A stretch of DNA of 64,000 bases from Osedax frankpressi (lineage: Eukaryota; Annelida; Polychaeta; Sabellida; Siboglinidae): positions 38,380,016 to 38,444,015 of the forward strand of contig OZ038313.1 in assembly GCA_964035775.1 (NCBI GenBank), given 5' to 3'. Shown piece after piece: positions 13,145 through 26,890 of this stretch. Position numbers and translations under genes: made by a program. Each line of letters starts with the position of its first letter. Within the stretch, counting starts at the first letter, position 1. The notes beneath the pieces were generated by a model that did no database searches, was not told where the DNA came from, and worked only from the letters and a program-made list of their open reading frames with translations.

Positions 13145-15221
13145 CTGTGAACGGTAAGTTCTGTAATATTGCGAAATCGACGAGATTAGAAGAAATCTAA
13201 AAAAATTGGAGATTAGGATACATTTTACTTGAAGTTATCCAAAATATATGTATCATTACCAATCATTCACACAGCTATTGTAATACACAATGATAATATA
13301 AAATAGCATACATTTTATATCATTGTACGTTATTATAAATATTATTGCGAGTTTCGTCTCGATTGTGTGTGTTTTATATATCGTGAGTTATCTTGGAATA
13401 TCTGAAACAGAAGGTAATGTTCCCGAATTATAATATTTTTACGAACATCTCCGAATTTAAAATAGGAGAATCAATATAATCTGAACAGGACGCAAATCAA
13501 ATATCATTAATCTACTTTTTCTCAGATAAGATTAGTGGGTATCTAAATATATTGATATATTTAGTTATCAATATATTTAGAGGTAATAATATAACAGTGT
13601 TCACTCAGCGGTCAAAGTAATGTATCATCGTTTCACATAACTTGGCAATATCTATTACTGATACATCTTATAAAAATACAATGGTAAGCTTGATTACGTA
13701 ATGATTACAAGGACATATGTTCTGTAGTGCATGGATATATTCGGCTTTTTGCGAAATATTCTCCTGTTACTCCAGTGTATATATTCCAGTCTTAATAGTA
13801 TTATAGTATCCTTATCTTTTTGAATATATTTACTATTAATTTAAAAGACTTTTCATTTAAAAGAGTGCATGCTTCGATAATGAATTCATTTACTGTTATT
13901 GTAGCTGATGATGGAGGCGGGGAGTATAAATGAGATAATCTACATAGTAAAATAAACATTAAATATATTACATCAATACATATTTACGTTTATAGAAAGC
14001 TGAGCAAATAGAATATTATGTAATTAATACAAAATGGTACGACCAGTGTACGAGTGCATGTATTCTATTTTGTAATGCTGTCATATCTAAACAATACATT
14101 ACATATTTAAATCAAATGGGCGAATCGGAGCTGGCATACATTTATATAGGCGTCGGACCACATTGCATCATTAATTTGCTTCAGAATCGAATCATATCAT
14201 TGGTATCATTGTATATGGTAAGTTGGGCAGACTATTTCGATAACATTCAACTAAATGTAAAATATAGAAATATAGAAATTAAAGGCTTGTTAAAATCTCT
14301 ATAGTAATATGTTATTTAGTAATATTGCTTTCATTATCAATAACAAGTGGTAATATTGTAAATGCGACGTGTATTGTGGTATGCATTATGCGTGTAAGCA
14401 AAACTAAGCAAACATACACGTATCTGTTTAGAAGTGTTACTTCATACGACTACATTTATGCAAAGTCCCTATACTATATTCTTATTCGCTTATTGTAAAT
14501 ATTATTTTTAAAACAAATCGAGCATTTGATGTATTTAAATTATAACATTACATATTTATATAGTACTACTTAAGATTTAAAGTATAATGTAAATTATACA
14601 ATGTATAATGTATACTTTATATATAGATACTTTATATACCTTATATATAGATATATACATATATATTTATAATTAAATCCAAGATTATGTAATTTTGGAT
14701 TATATATTTGTATATTTAAATAAGTTATAAATATAATTTAAAAACTAGTGATATTAACAATCGATAATAAAATTAATTTTAATATCTGGATTTAATTTTT
14801 CCTACTAACATTAATCACGTTATTACAACATATTTTTGTTTTAATATCGTAGACCCGTGTATTGCAGCACGCGGAGTTCGGCACTTTCACATGCAGGACT
14901 CCATTGCAGCAAATATGCGAGTTGTGATTATAGGTTCCACATTCTATAATCCAACGATTATTTTATATTTAATAATCAATCGTAGTATGCATGATCAACT
15001 CATAAAATCACTACAGTAAATAATAACACGTATATTTGTGTTAATAATTTTATATTTTAAACGTATTTATTTTCCATTCAAATTAAATAAATGTACGGTA
15101 ACTAGCTTGGGATATCTCTTCCGCCACCCCTTCTCCGCTGCTTTCTCCTCCTTCCGCAAGAGTCCACCGATTGCAATAACGCAACCGTTGCAATCAAGTA
15201 CATGACGTGTATGTACTTCAT
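12740..15221 (-). CDS. Galaxin-like secreted cysteine-rich repeat protein, 3 exons, about 210 aa
   Basis: The exons join in one frame: 15128-15221, 14810-14943 and 12740-13144. The protein starts with a hydrophobic signal peptide (MKYIHVMYLIATVALLQSVD), a short basic stretch, then at least five imperfect repeats of about 30 residues built on paired cysteines, for example ACCGSRAYDMRTHVCCG and ACCGGRQYDIKSQVCCSG, and ends with a charged Cys-free tail (KGNNDKYPENEFP). Tandem di-Cys repeats of the form CCG-x-YD-x-CC define galaxins, first described in coral skeleton matrix and present in other metazoans. An extracellular, heavily disulphide-bonded protein is therefore inferred. The exon 1 donor (AGGG|GTGGCG) is weak and was chosen because it keeps the frame; exon 2 and 3 junctions are good. 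Function in this animal is unknown. Confidence 0.8.
13145..14809 (-). other. Intron 2 of the galaxin-like gene
   Basis: About 1.67 kb, AT-rich. A + strand frame around 14116-14219 ends at a good donor-like site (TATATG|GTAAGT at 14219/14220) and could be an exon of a nested gene, but it has no recognisable homology or partner exon. Confidence 0.5.
14810..14943 (-). CDS. Galaxin-like gene exon 2
   Basis: Acceptor TTATAG at 14945-14944 and donor AAT|GTTAGT at 14809. The translation includes CGTYNHNSHICCNGV and ACCNTRVYDIKTKICC, two di-cysteine repeats in register with exon 3. Confidence 0.8.
15128..15221 (-). CDS. Galaxin-like gene exon 1 (signal peptide)
   Basis: The ATG at 15219-15221 begins MKYIHVMYLIATVALLQSVD, a typical signal peptide, followed by CGRRRKQRR. 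Phase-1 donor GGG|GTGGCG at 15127. The downstream in-frame TAG shows the exon must end before about 15105. Confidence 0.65.
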
Positions 15222-15740
15222 ATTCTGTAATCCGAAATCATATATTTATTGTACTGATAATGTCATACTATATATATATCATCATCAATATAAATGTAAT
15301 ATTAAGATAATATCTATTATATGATATCATATCATATATATTAATATATACCTTAACAGTTAGTTCAATTACTTACAATATCCGGAATATTAACATCTAC
15401 AATTAACCGAACTAAGTTTATATACTTGATAAATAATAAAAGTACTCATGCATATCGAAGATACTATAAATTAATATGTTTTCAATTTTAAGTTATTCAA
15501 ACAGTAGATGAAAATTAAGAAACTCTATTTTTAAATGTAATAAATTAAAAATCAATATATGGTTATTTTAAAAGGATAATATAATCTAGTATACTTTATT
15601 ATACTAACAATATTTTGAGAGCAAACCTTATAGATTTATTACTCCAAAAAATGGATACAAGGGTAATAATTTTATAATAATTGTACCGAGGGTGGTAAAA
15701 ATCGATTTACTACCTTGTAATGTTCGAGTAGAGTAGTTTA

Positions 15741-15785
<45 letters not shown>

Positions 15786-16009
15786 TAGTAACATGTATAG
15801 TAATATAGAATAACATATAGTATATGAAAAACTCTAAAACTATATAGTATGACAAAACTCATATACAAATTTATATACCTATACAGTTGTATTACAAAAC
15901 TATTTAAGTTACACCTATTGTATACAATTATAAACGAAAATTCATAAATATTATATATTTCCTATATCATTATTGCTGTATTAATAATTAATAATTAATA
16001 ATTAATAGT
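15222..16009. other. AT-rich spacer with TA microsatellite
   Basis: Includes (TA)n at about 15743-15783. It is the upstream side of the galaxin-like gene, and no core promoter motif is distinguishable in the A/T background. Confidence 0.5.
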
Positions 16010-16140
16010 GTATTATAAAATATAATGAAGTTTAAATATTCTTTAAATTATACATCAATAATTTATTTGATATAATTTACAATACTATATAATTAATAAC
16101 TAACTTTTCAATACTATGTATTACAATTTATTTATATGCT
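16010..16140. repeat. Truncated left-edge fragment of the 4.1-kb array unit
   Basis: About 130 bp closely match the part of each array unit just right of the ORF (compare 17885-18010), out of order with the first full unit, which starts near 16381. It marks the left breakpoint of the tandem array. Confidence 0.7.
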
Positions 16141-17276
16141 AGTAAAATTACACTATAGTATGTCTTTAATTTATCTTGATCGTATGCGTCATATGTGAAT
16201 TATTATACATATCGATATAAGTTATCATAGTTAATGTAGATCTATTTGATAAATATACAATACATGCTACAGGATCGAAATAGTAAATAGTAAATATTAA
16301 ATATTGTTTACAAATATATTCGTATTAAATAACACATATATGAAACTATTATAGTTATAGTTTTACATGCATGTGTAATGTAATTTAAACAATAAATAGT
16401 ATGGGTATTATGAATTATATAAACAATATTTTATATAATAAAATTATTGCTTCGTAAATTTCTAATTTCTCTAATATTATTAAAATTAATAATATTATTT
16501 TCATAATTTATTTATTAATTTTAATCATTATTTGATTATAAATCATGTTATGGATATACATTTTCACCAATAAGCAATTAATTATAACATCATAAATAAT
16601 TTAACTTTTAAGATTTAAGTTATTTACTAATACACTAAATATGAAATAAATTTATTATTTATTATACATTTATTTATTATTATTTGTAAAATTATTATAT
16701 ATTCAATTTTATATAAACTTTATACTAATAAAATTGTTACCTCAATAAAAATCATGAATACGTGTATGTTTTAACTGACTTTATATTCAACTTATATCTA
16801 ACTATGATACTTAAAAGTTCATTATTAGATACTAATATCATATATGATATTTACAACTAATATTTAATATTAATAAATTCGTCAAAGAAAGTAAATTATA
16901 TCTTAATCTGAATGCATAATATTCTATATACCCTCTATCCCGGATTCGATATACCGGTATAAATAAAATTAAAAATAACATTATGCATAAATAAATTCCT
17001 ACACACATTATTAGATTATCATTCATATAAGTATCATTGGATTTAAGTTATTTATTTATAAATTTTAATTATTTACTCCGCATTAGTATTTTCCCTTATT
17101 AAACGACTAATTCATTTTCTAGTATGTTTTAATTAGTAATATATAATATACTATTATCATATATTATAAAATAGAAATATCATTTATTATTAATATTTAT
17201 TTTTATTATTTATTATATTTTTTTTTCAAATTTTAATATAATTCTCATTCATTTAAATTATTATAACCAACATTAT

Positions 17277-17639
17277 TTAGAAATTTAGAGATAATGTTGG
17301 AATTAAATTGAAAATAATTTCTTTCTTCACGATCATAGTACTACCAGAATACGCAATTCTATTTAATGCATTATATATTATAGAATCATTTTCTTGAAAG
17401 TCGTTATTTCCAGAAGTTACTCTTTTAGTTATTAAAGAGGTTAGATTTTGTTTTCTTTCGGATTTGTTGGCAATAATATAATTAAATGAACCATTATCTA
17501 CATTAATGTGGTATTTTTCACTAATATGCATTTTACCATCCATAAGTTCTATAATATTTAAATTACACGAGGTCACATTGATTGGAACTTTATATTTTTT
17601 CTTATCGTTGACATTTTTAACAATAAGTTGTTTGTCCAT
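17277..17639 (-). CDS. Array ORF copy 1, unknown 120-aa protein
   Basis: Starts MDKQLIVKNVNDKKKYKVPI and ends FNLIPTLSLNF. There is no signal peptide, membrane segment or recognised domain. The upstream sequence has donor AAA|GTAAGT at 17743/17742 and acceptor TTTCTGTAG above 17667, implying a 75-bp intron in the 5' UTR, with the ATG 28 bp into the next exon. AATAAA-like signals follow the stop. This copy has one extra codon (GKMHIS where others have GKIIS), an in-frame difference. Confidence 0.5.
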   Translation of the reverse strand: MDKQLIVKNVNDKKKYKVPINVTSCNLNIIELMDGKMHISEKYHINVDNGSFNYIIANKSERKQNLTSLITKRVTSGNNDFQENDSIIYNALNRIAYSGSTMIVKKEIIFNLIPTLSLNF

Positions 17640-18364
17640 ATTATTCTTAAATAATAATCCTTTCTGTCTACAGAAATAGATTATATTGAAAATTTATATT
17701 ATAATAATATATTTATAAATCATAATATTTATAGATACTTACTTTAGTTAATATTTATTCAAATATATTTCTTGAGATATATCTTCACACAAATAAATGA
17801 GTAGAATATTCACTTTTTGAGTTTTATCAATTTGTATCTCTATCTTATTTTAGTTCTGTAGTTTAATATTTACTTAATTATATCAAATATAGTATACTAT
17901 AAAATATAATGAAGGTTAAATATTCTTTAAATTATACATCAATAATATATTTGATATAATGTACAATACTATATAATTAATAACTAACTTTTCAATACTA
18001 TTTATTTACATTTATTTAAATTTATATAATAAGTATATAAATACGAAATATACCAAAATAATAATAAATAAATAAAAATAATTTAAAAAAATATTTATAT
18101 TTTATTTTAATTCTATATTATTTTAATTCTATCTAAAGAATGAAATAATAGAACATTTAATATTTTGAACAAAATAAAATTGTTTAGAAAACAATTTAAA
18201 TTCGCAGAAAATTTTAATATTAATATGAAATAAATCTATTTATAAAATAGTATCAATTTGATACTCCATATTATTAATCAATGTTAATATTTTATTTATT
18301 ATTAGATAATGAATTAGATGACGACTACTGACTCTATTGACTACAAATTACTCACAATATTTAA

Positions 18365-18612
18365 GAAAACTATTACATACGAACAACCGCATGTATTACG
18401 ACTATCACATAACATTAAATCCAACAACAGATAACTACGTGCATCGGACCTCATCATACTTACGCTACTAACTACTAACTGTAAATACGGCAAAAAAAGA
18501 TTGACATCAATAGCCTCTTATAAATGGAATGTACTTCCTGGACGATTAGTGTCACTCACCACATAACCAAACAGTTTCAAGCGCAAGCTAAAAAGTTTCC
18601 CGTTTAAACAAA
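18365..18612 (+). pseudogene. LINE ORF2 C-terminal tail remnant, array unit 1
   Basis: On the + strand, YGKKRLTSIASYKWNVLPG is followed in another frame by NSFKRKLKS. The pattern YG-(S/K)-...-WN-LP-...-FK-LK is the classic end of non-LTR retrotransposon reverse transcriptases of the jockey/CR1/RTE kind. Frames are broken and no upstream reverse-transcriptase core is present, so this is a 3' fragment. Confidence 0.5.
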
Positions 18613-20454
18613 TAATTCTTATTGATATTTTTTTTTACCTTCACGCAATATCGAAAATTATTTATTATTTCAATTGTTGCGTTTCTATATAAATACTTAC
18701 ACGTATCCACACACACACACACATACACACACGCACACACGCACCCGCACACATAAACACAAACACACACTTACCAACCTTATCCATTTTTGTATCCTAA
18801 TTTAATATAAACTTATATATCATATCATAACAAATATATATATTCGATGTCGAACCATAGTCGTATACCTTAATTATAATTTAAGATTTGCGTATGGTTT
18901 TGGTTGTGTGAGTTTTTTTAAGATATTAAAATAAATTTGATGCCAAGATAATTATATTTGCATTATGTTTTTTTTTGGATTTTAGTTTGGGATTAGTTAT
19001 AGATTTGGGTATTGGTTTGACTGATTGTGCTACTATACACTAACACTAATAATCAAATTATGGCTACCCACTAATTACTACACTAATTAACTAAATATAT
19101 AATCGTTAGTGTGTTACATATACTATATATTATATAATGCAAGGTTTCCGACTGTGTATTGGCAACGTTCCGAGTGGGTTTTTTTAAATAAATTTATTAA
19201 ATTTGAAGCTAGGGTATGTTCATATACTATAATTGGAATATTTGCATTTAAGTTTTTGGTTGGTATATATAGATTTTTATATATATATGTTTTTTTAAAA
19301 ATAAATTTAAATAAATTTAATGTTCATCGTTTAATATAACGAGCATATCATATCATTTTATGTATGTTATAAATATGTTATATTATATCGATTTCCGATT
19401 TGGTTCGCGTAAATTATTTTATTAAATACATCCTCAGATTTGTAATATATATAAATTTATACACAGAAATTAATAGTTAAATTATTGATTGCATTCGCAA
19501 TGTCTTGTCCTAATTTAATATAAACTTATATATCATATCATAACAATTAAAACGTACTAGAAAATGTCTTACTCGATTAATAAAGATATAACATGCCTAG
19601 AAAATAACTAAAATGTACAAATAAATAACTTATATCCAATGATAACTACATAATAAGAATGGTAATCCAATAATATGAAAAGTATTTTACTAATGCATAA
19701 TATTATTTATATTTAAATTGTAATTTATTTCGATTATATTGTGGGCATATTGAATACTATATTTTAATAATACTATATAATGTAGTTTTTGACTAGTAAA
19801 TTGAATAATAAATAGTTATAGAAAATATCTAATATATTATATTAGTATATAACTATTATACGTATGTCTACTATAATGTCTGCTATAAACATAACGTGAT
19901 TAATATTTGTATTGTGCTAATTATTATTTTAATATATAAAAATTGCATATACAATGAATTCACAAATAATAATAATTAAATTTCGATATTAAATCTATTT
20001 TATATGTATTCAAAAAGTTGATGGTTAAATAATTTAAATGCAAAATGATATAAAAAATGTATTATTTATAAATTTATTTATAAATTTATGTTATTATTAA
20101 TTATTTGATAATGAAAACATTATATTTGGAGCATGATTATAATCAATTTATAATTAAAAATAATAAATAATTAATGAAAAGAAAATAATGATTAGTTTTA
20201 ATTATATTAAACTAAATTAAAAATAGGATCTCTAACTCTAGATGACTTTTTAAAAATATAAAATCACAGTAATAGATATTAGATTCATTATATATTAATA
20301 ATTCATATATAAACGAAAATTACAACTTCATACCATTTATGTTTTTAGAATAGTATATAAATAAAACGACATTATATACATTATTTTAATATAATGGATA
20401 TATTTATTAGTATATTTTATAAATAACTAAAATAGAAAGATATATGTTTACTAC

Positions 20455-20501
<47 letters not shown>

Positions 20502-21440
20502 TTAAAATTATACCTGTTTATATAATGTAATTTAAACAACAACTATTATGGGTATTATCAATTATATAAACAATATTTTATATAATAAAAATATTGCTTT
20601 GTATTTTATAATTTCTTTAATATAATAAAAATTAATAATTTTATTTTCATAATTAATTTATTAATTTTAATCATTATTTGATTATAAATCATAATATGGA
20701 TATACATTTTCACCAATAAGCAATTAATTATAACATCATAAATAATTTAACTTTTAAAATAGTTTATTAGATTTAAGTTATTTACTAATACACTAAATAT
20801 GAAATAAATTTATTATTTATTATACATTTATTTATAATTATTTGTATGATTATTATATATTCAATTTTATATAAACTGTATACTAATAAAATTGTTACCT
20901 CAATATAAATTATGAATAATTGTATGTTTTAACTGACTTTGTATTCAACTTATATCTAACTATGATACTTAAAAGTATTATTACTAGATATTAGATATTT
21001 GATATTTACAACTAATATTTAATATTAATAAATTTGTCAAAGAAAGTAAATTATATCTTAATCTGAATGCATAATATTCTATATACCCTCTATCCCGGAT
21101 TCGATATACCGGTATAAATAAAAATTAAAATTAAAATAACATTATGAATAAATAAATTCCTACACACATTATTAGATTAACATTCGTATAAATATCTATC
21201 ATTGGATTTAAATTATTTATTTATAAATTTTAATTATTTACTACGCATTAGTATTTTCCCTTATTAATCGACTAATTCATTTTCTAGTATGTTTTAATTA
21301 GTAATATATAATATACTATTATCATATATTATAAAATAGAAATATCATTTATTATTAATATTTATTTTTATTATTTAATATATTTTTTTCCAAATTTTAA
21401 TACAATTCTCATTCATTTAAATTATTATAACCAACATTAT

Positions 21441-21800
21441 TTAGAAATTTAGAGATAATGTTGGAATTAAATTGAAAATAATTTCTTTCTTCACGATCAT
21501 AGTACTACCGGAATACGCAATTCTATTTAATGCATTATATATTATAGAATCATTTTCTTGAAAGTCGTTATTTCCAGAAGTTACTCTTTTAGTTATTAAA
21601 GAGGTTAGATTTTGTTTTCTTTTGGATTTATTGGCAATAATATAATTAAATGAACCATTATCTACCATAATGTGGTATTTTTCACTAATAATTTTACCAT
21701 CCATAAGTTCTATAATATTTAAATTACACGAGGTCACATCGATTGGAACTTTATATTTTCTCTTATCGTTGACATTTTTAACAATAAGTTGTTTGTCCAT
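21441..21800 (-). CDS. Array ORF copy 2, unknown 119-aa protein
   Basis: Same frame and 5' splice signals as copy 1. It differs from the others at a few N-terminal residues (PIDVTSC rather than PINVTSC, NKSKRK rather than NKSERK). The C-terminal half is identical to the other copies. Confidence 0.5.
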   Translation of the reverse strand: MDKQLIVKNVNDKRKYKVPIDVTSCNLNIIELMDGKIISEKYHIMVDNGSFNYIIANKSKRKQNLTSLITKRVTSGNNDFQENDSIIYNALNRIAYSGSTMIVKKEIIFNLIPTLSLNF

Positions 21801-22524
21801 ATTATTCTTAAATAATAATCCTTTCTGTCTACAGAAATAGATTATATTGAAAATTTATATTATAATAATATATTTATAAATATTAATATTTATAGATACT
21901 TACTTTAGTTAATATTTATTCAAATATATTTCTTGAAATATATCTTCACACAAATAAATGAGTAGAATATTCACTTTTTGAGTTTTATCAATTTGTATCT
22001 CTATCTTATTTTAGTTATGAAGTTTAATATTTACTTAATTATATCAAATATAGTATTTTATAAAATATAATGAAGGTTAAATATTCTTTAAATTATACAT
22101 CACTAATATATTTGATATAATGTACAATACTATATAATTAATAACTAACTTTTCAATACTATTTATTTACATTTATTTAAATTTAAATAATAAGTATATA
22201 AATACGAAATATAACAAAGTAATAATAAATAAATAAAAATAATTTTAAAAAATATTTCTATTTTATTTCAATTCTATCTAAAGAATGAAATAATAGAACA
22301 TTTAATATTTTGAACAAAATAAAATTGTTTAGAAAACAATTTAAATTCGCAGAAAATTTTAATATTAATATGAAATAAATCTATTTATAAAATAGTATCA
22401 ATTTGATACTCCATATTATTAATCAATATCCATCATTATTAATCAATGTTAATATTTTATTTATTATTAGATAATGAATTAGATGACGACTACTGACTCT
22501 ATTGACTACAAATTACTCACTATA

Positions 22525-22785
22525 TTAAAGAAAACTATTACATACGAACAATCGCATGTATTACGACTATCACATAACATTAAATCCAACAACAGATAAC
22601 TACGTACATCGGACCTCATCATACTTACGCTACTAACTACTAACTGTAAATACGGCAAAAAAAGATTGACATCAATAGCCTCTTATAAATGGAATGTACT
22701 TCCTGGGCCATTAGTGTCACTCACCACATAACCAAACAGTTTCAAGCGCAAGCTAAAAAGCTTCCCGTTTAAGTTAAACAAATAA
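22525..22785 (+). pseudogene. LINE tail remnant, array unit 2
   Basis: Same fragment as in unit 1 (YGKKRLTSIASYKWNVLPG from 22651), duplicated with the unit rather than inserted separately. Confidence 0.5.
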
Positions 22786-24594
22786 TTCTTATTGATACTT
22801 TTTTTTACACTCACGCAATATCGAAAATTATGTATTATTTCAATTGTTGCGTTTCTATATAAATACTTACACACATACACACACATACACACACGCACAC
22901 GCGCATACACACATAAACACAAACACACACTTACCAACCTTATCCATTTTTTTATCCTAATTTAATATAAACTTATATATCATATCATAACAAATATATA
23001 TATTCGATGTCGAACCATATTCGTATACCTTAATTATAATTTTAGATTTGCGTATGGTTTTGGTTGTGTGAGTTTTTTAAGATATTAAAATAAATTTGAT
23101 GCCAAGATAATTATATTTGCATTATGTTTTTTTTGGATTTTAGTTTGGGATTAGTTATAGATTTGGGTATTGGTTTGACTGATTGTGCTACTATACACTA
23201 ACAGTAATAATCAAATTATGGTCTACTACTAATTACTACTACACTACTTAACTAAATATATAATCGTTAGTGTGTTACATATACTATATATTATATAATG
23301 CAAGGTTTCCGACTGTGTATTGGCATAGTTCCGAGTGGGTTTTTAAAATAAATTTATTAAATTTGATGCTAGGGTATGTTCATATATTTTATAATTAGAA
23401 TATTTGCATTTAAGTTTTTGATTGGTATATATAGATTTATATATATATATGTTTTTTTTTAAATAAATTTAAATAAATGTAATATTCATCGTATAATATA
23501 ACGAGCATATCATATCATTTTATGTATGTCATAAATATGTTATATTATATCGATTTCCGATTTGGTTCGCGTAAATTATTTTATTAAATACATCCTCAGA
23601 TTTGTAATATATATAAATTTATACACAGAAATTAATAGTTAAATTATTGATTGCATTCAGAATGTCTTGTCCTAATTTAATATAAACTTATATATCATAT
23701 CATAACAATTAAAACGTACTAGAAAATGTCTTACTCGATTAATAAAGATATAACATGCCTAGAAAATAACTAAAATGTACAAATAAATAACTTATATCCA
23801 ATGATAACTACATAATAAGAATGGTAATCCAATAATATGAAAAGTATTTTACTAATGCATAATATTATTTATATTTAAATTGTAATTTATTTCGATTATA
23901 TTGTGGGCATATTGAATACTATACTTTAATAATACTATATAATGTAGTTTTTGACTAGTAAATTGAATAATAAATAGTTATAGAAAATATCTAATATATT
24001 ATATTAGTATATAACTATTATACGTATGTCTACTATAATGTCTGCTATAAACATAACGTGATTAATATTTGTATTGTGCTAATTATTATTATAATATATA
24101 AAAATTGCATATACAATGAATTCACAAATAATAATAATTAAATTTCGATATTTAATCTATTTTATATTTATTCATAAAGTTGATGGTTAAATAACTTAAA
24201 TGCAAAATGATATAAAAAAATGTATTATTGATGTTATTATTAATTATTTGATAATGAAATCATTATATTTGGAGCATGATTATAATCAATTTATAATTAA
24301 AAATAATAAATAATTAATGAAAAGAAAATAATGATTAGTTTTAATTATATTAAACTAAATTAAAAATAGGATCTCTAACTCTAGATGACTTTTTAAAAAT
24401 TTAAAATCACAATAATAGATATTAGAATCATTATATATTATTAATTCATATATAAACGAAAATTACAACTTCATACCATTTATGTTTTTAGAATAGTATA
24501 TAAATAAAACGACATTATATACATTATTTTCATATAATGGATATATTTATTAGTATATTTTATAAATAACTAAAATAGAGAGATATATGTTTAC

Positions 24595-24630
<36 letters not shown>

Positions 24631-25569
24631 TTAAAATTATACCTGTTTATATAATGTAATTTAAACAACAACTATTATGGGTATTATCAATTATATAAAC
24701 AATATTTTATATAATAAAAATATTGCTTTGTATTTTATAATTTCTTTAATATAATAAAAATTAATAATTTTATTTTCATAATTAATTTATTAATTTTAAT
24801 CATTATTTGATTATAAATCATAATATGGATATACATTTTCACCAATAAGCAATTAATTATAACATCATAAATAATTTAACTTTTAAAATAGTTTATTAGA
24901 TTTAAGTTATTTACTAATACACTAAATATGAAATAAATTTATTATTTATTATACATTTATTTATAATTATTTGTATGATTATTATATATTCAATTTTATA
25001 TAAACTGTATACTAATAAAATTGTTACCTCAATACAAATTATGAATAATTGTATGTTTTAACTGACTTTGTATTCAACTTATATCTAACTATGATACTTA
25101 AAAGTATTATTACTATATATTAGATATTTGATATTTACAACTAATATTTAATATTAATAAATTCGTCAAAGAAAGTAAATTATATCTTAATCTGAATGCA
25201 TAATATTCTATATACCCTCTATCCCGGATTCGATATACCGGTATAAATAAAAATTAAAATTAAAATAACATTATGAATAAATAAATTCCTACACACATTA
25301 TTAGATTAACATTCGTATAAATATCTATCATTGGATTTAAGTTATTTATTTATAAATTTTAATTATTTACTACGCATTAGTATTTTCCCTTATTAATCGA
25401 CTAATTCATTTTCTAGTATGTTTTAATTAGTAATATATAATATACTATTATCATATATTATAAAATAGAAATATCATTTATTATTAATATTTATTTTTAT
25501 TATTTAATATATTTTTTTCCAAATTTTAATACAATTCTCATTCATTTAAATTATTATAACCAACATTAT

Positions 25570-25929
25570 TTAGAAATTTATAGATAATGTTGGAATTAAA
25601 TTGAAAATAATTTCTTTCTTCACGATCATAGTACTACCGGAATACGCAATTCTATTTAATGCATTATATATTATAGAATCATTTTCTTGAAAGTCGTTAT
25701 TTCCAGAAGTTACTCTTTTAGTTATTAAAGAGGTTAGATTTTGTTTTCTTTCGGATTTGTTGGCAATAATATAATTAAATGAACCATTATCTACCATAAT
25801 GTGGTATTTTTCACTAATAATTTTACCATCCATAAGTTCTATAATTTTTAAATTACACGAGGTCACATTGATTGGAACTTTATCTTTTCTCTTATCGTTG
25901 ACATATTTAACAATACGTTGTTTGTCCAT
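25570..25929 (-). CDS. Array ORF copy 3, unknown 119-aa protein
   Basis: Intact. Distinct N-terminal residues (MDKQRIVKYVNDKRKDKVPI) are largely shared with copy 5. It ends LSINF like copy 4. Confidence 0.5.
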   Translation of the reverse strand: MDKQRIVKYVNDKRKDKVPINVTSCNLKIIELMDGKIISEKYHIMVDNGSFNYIIANKSERKQNLTSLITKRVTSGNNDFQENDSIIYNALNRIAYSGSTMIVKKEIIFNLIPTLSINF

Positions 25930-26629
25930 AGTATTCTTAAATAATAATACTTCCTGTCTACAGAAATAGATTATATTGAAAATTTATATTATAATAATAT
26001 ATTTATAAATCATAATATTTATAAATACTTACTTTAGTTGATATTTATTCGAATATATTTCTTGGAATATATCTTCACACAAATAAATAAGTATAATATT
26101 CACTTTTTGAGTTTTATCAATTTGTATCTCTTTATTTTGGTTCTATAGTTTAATATTTACTTAATTATATCAAATATAGTATATTATAAAATATAATTAA
26201 GGTTAAATATTCTTTAAATTATACATCAATAAAATATTTGATATAATGTACAATACTATATAATTAATAACTAACTTTTCAATTATGTTTATTCCAATTT
26301 ATTTAAATTTAAATACTAAATATATAAATACGAAATATAACAAAGTAATAATAAATAAATAACAATAATTTTAAAAAATATTTCTATTTTATTTCAATTC
26401 TATCTAAAGAATGAAATAATAGAACATTTAATATTTTGAACAAAATAAAATTGTTTAGAAAAAAATTTAAATTCGCAGAAAATTTTAATATTAATATGAA
26501 ATAAATCGATTTATAAAATATTATCAATTTGAAACGCCATATTATTCATCAATGTTAATATTTTATTTATTATTAGATAATGTATTAGATGACGACTACT
26601 GACTCTATTGACTACAAATTACTCACAAT

Positions 26630-26890
26630 ATTAAAGAAAACTATTACATACGAACAACCGCATGTATTACGACTATCACATAACATTAAATCCAACAACA
26701 GATAACTACGTACATCGGACCTCATCATACTTACGCTACTAACTACTAACTGTAAATACGGCAAAAAAAGATTGACATCAATAGCCTCTTATAAATGGAA
26801 TGTACTTCCTGGACGATTAGTGTCACTCACCACATAACCAAACAGTTTCAAGCGCAAGCTAAAAAGCTTCCCGTTTGAGTTAAACAAATA
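26630..26890 (+). pseudogene. LINE tail remnant, array unit 3
   Basis: Same fragment (reading starts with TAC at 26757) in the same position within the unit. Confidence 0.5.

Noticed and set aside
14116-14304. Possible + strand exon ending at TATATG|GTAAGT inside the galaxin-like intron
   Set aside because: A good donor but no acceptor, partner exon or recognisable protein. Kept only as a note.
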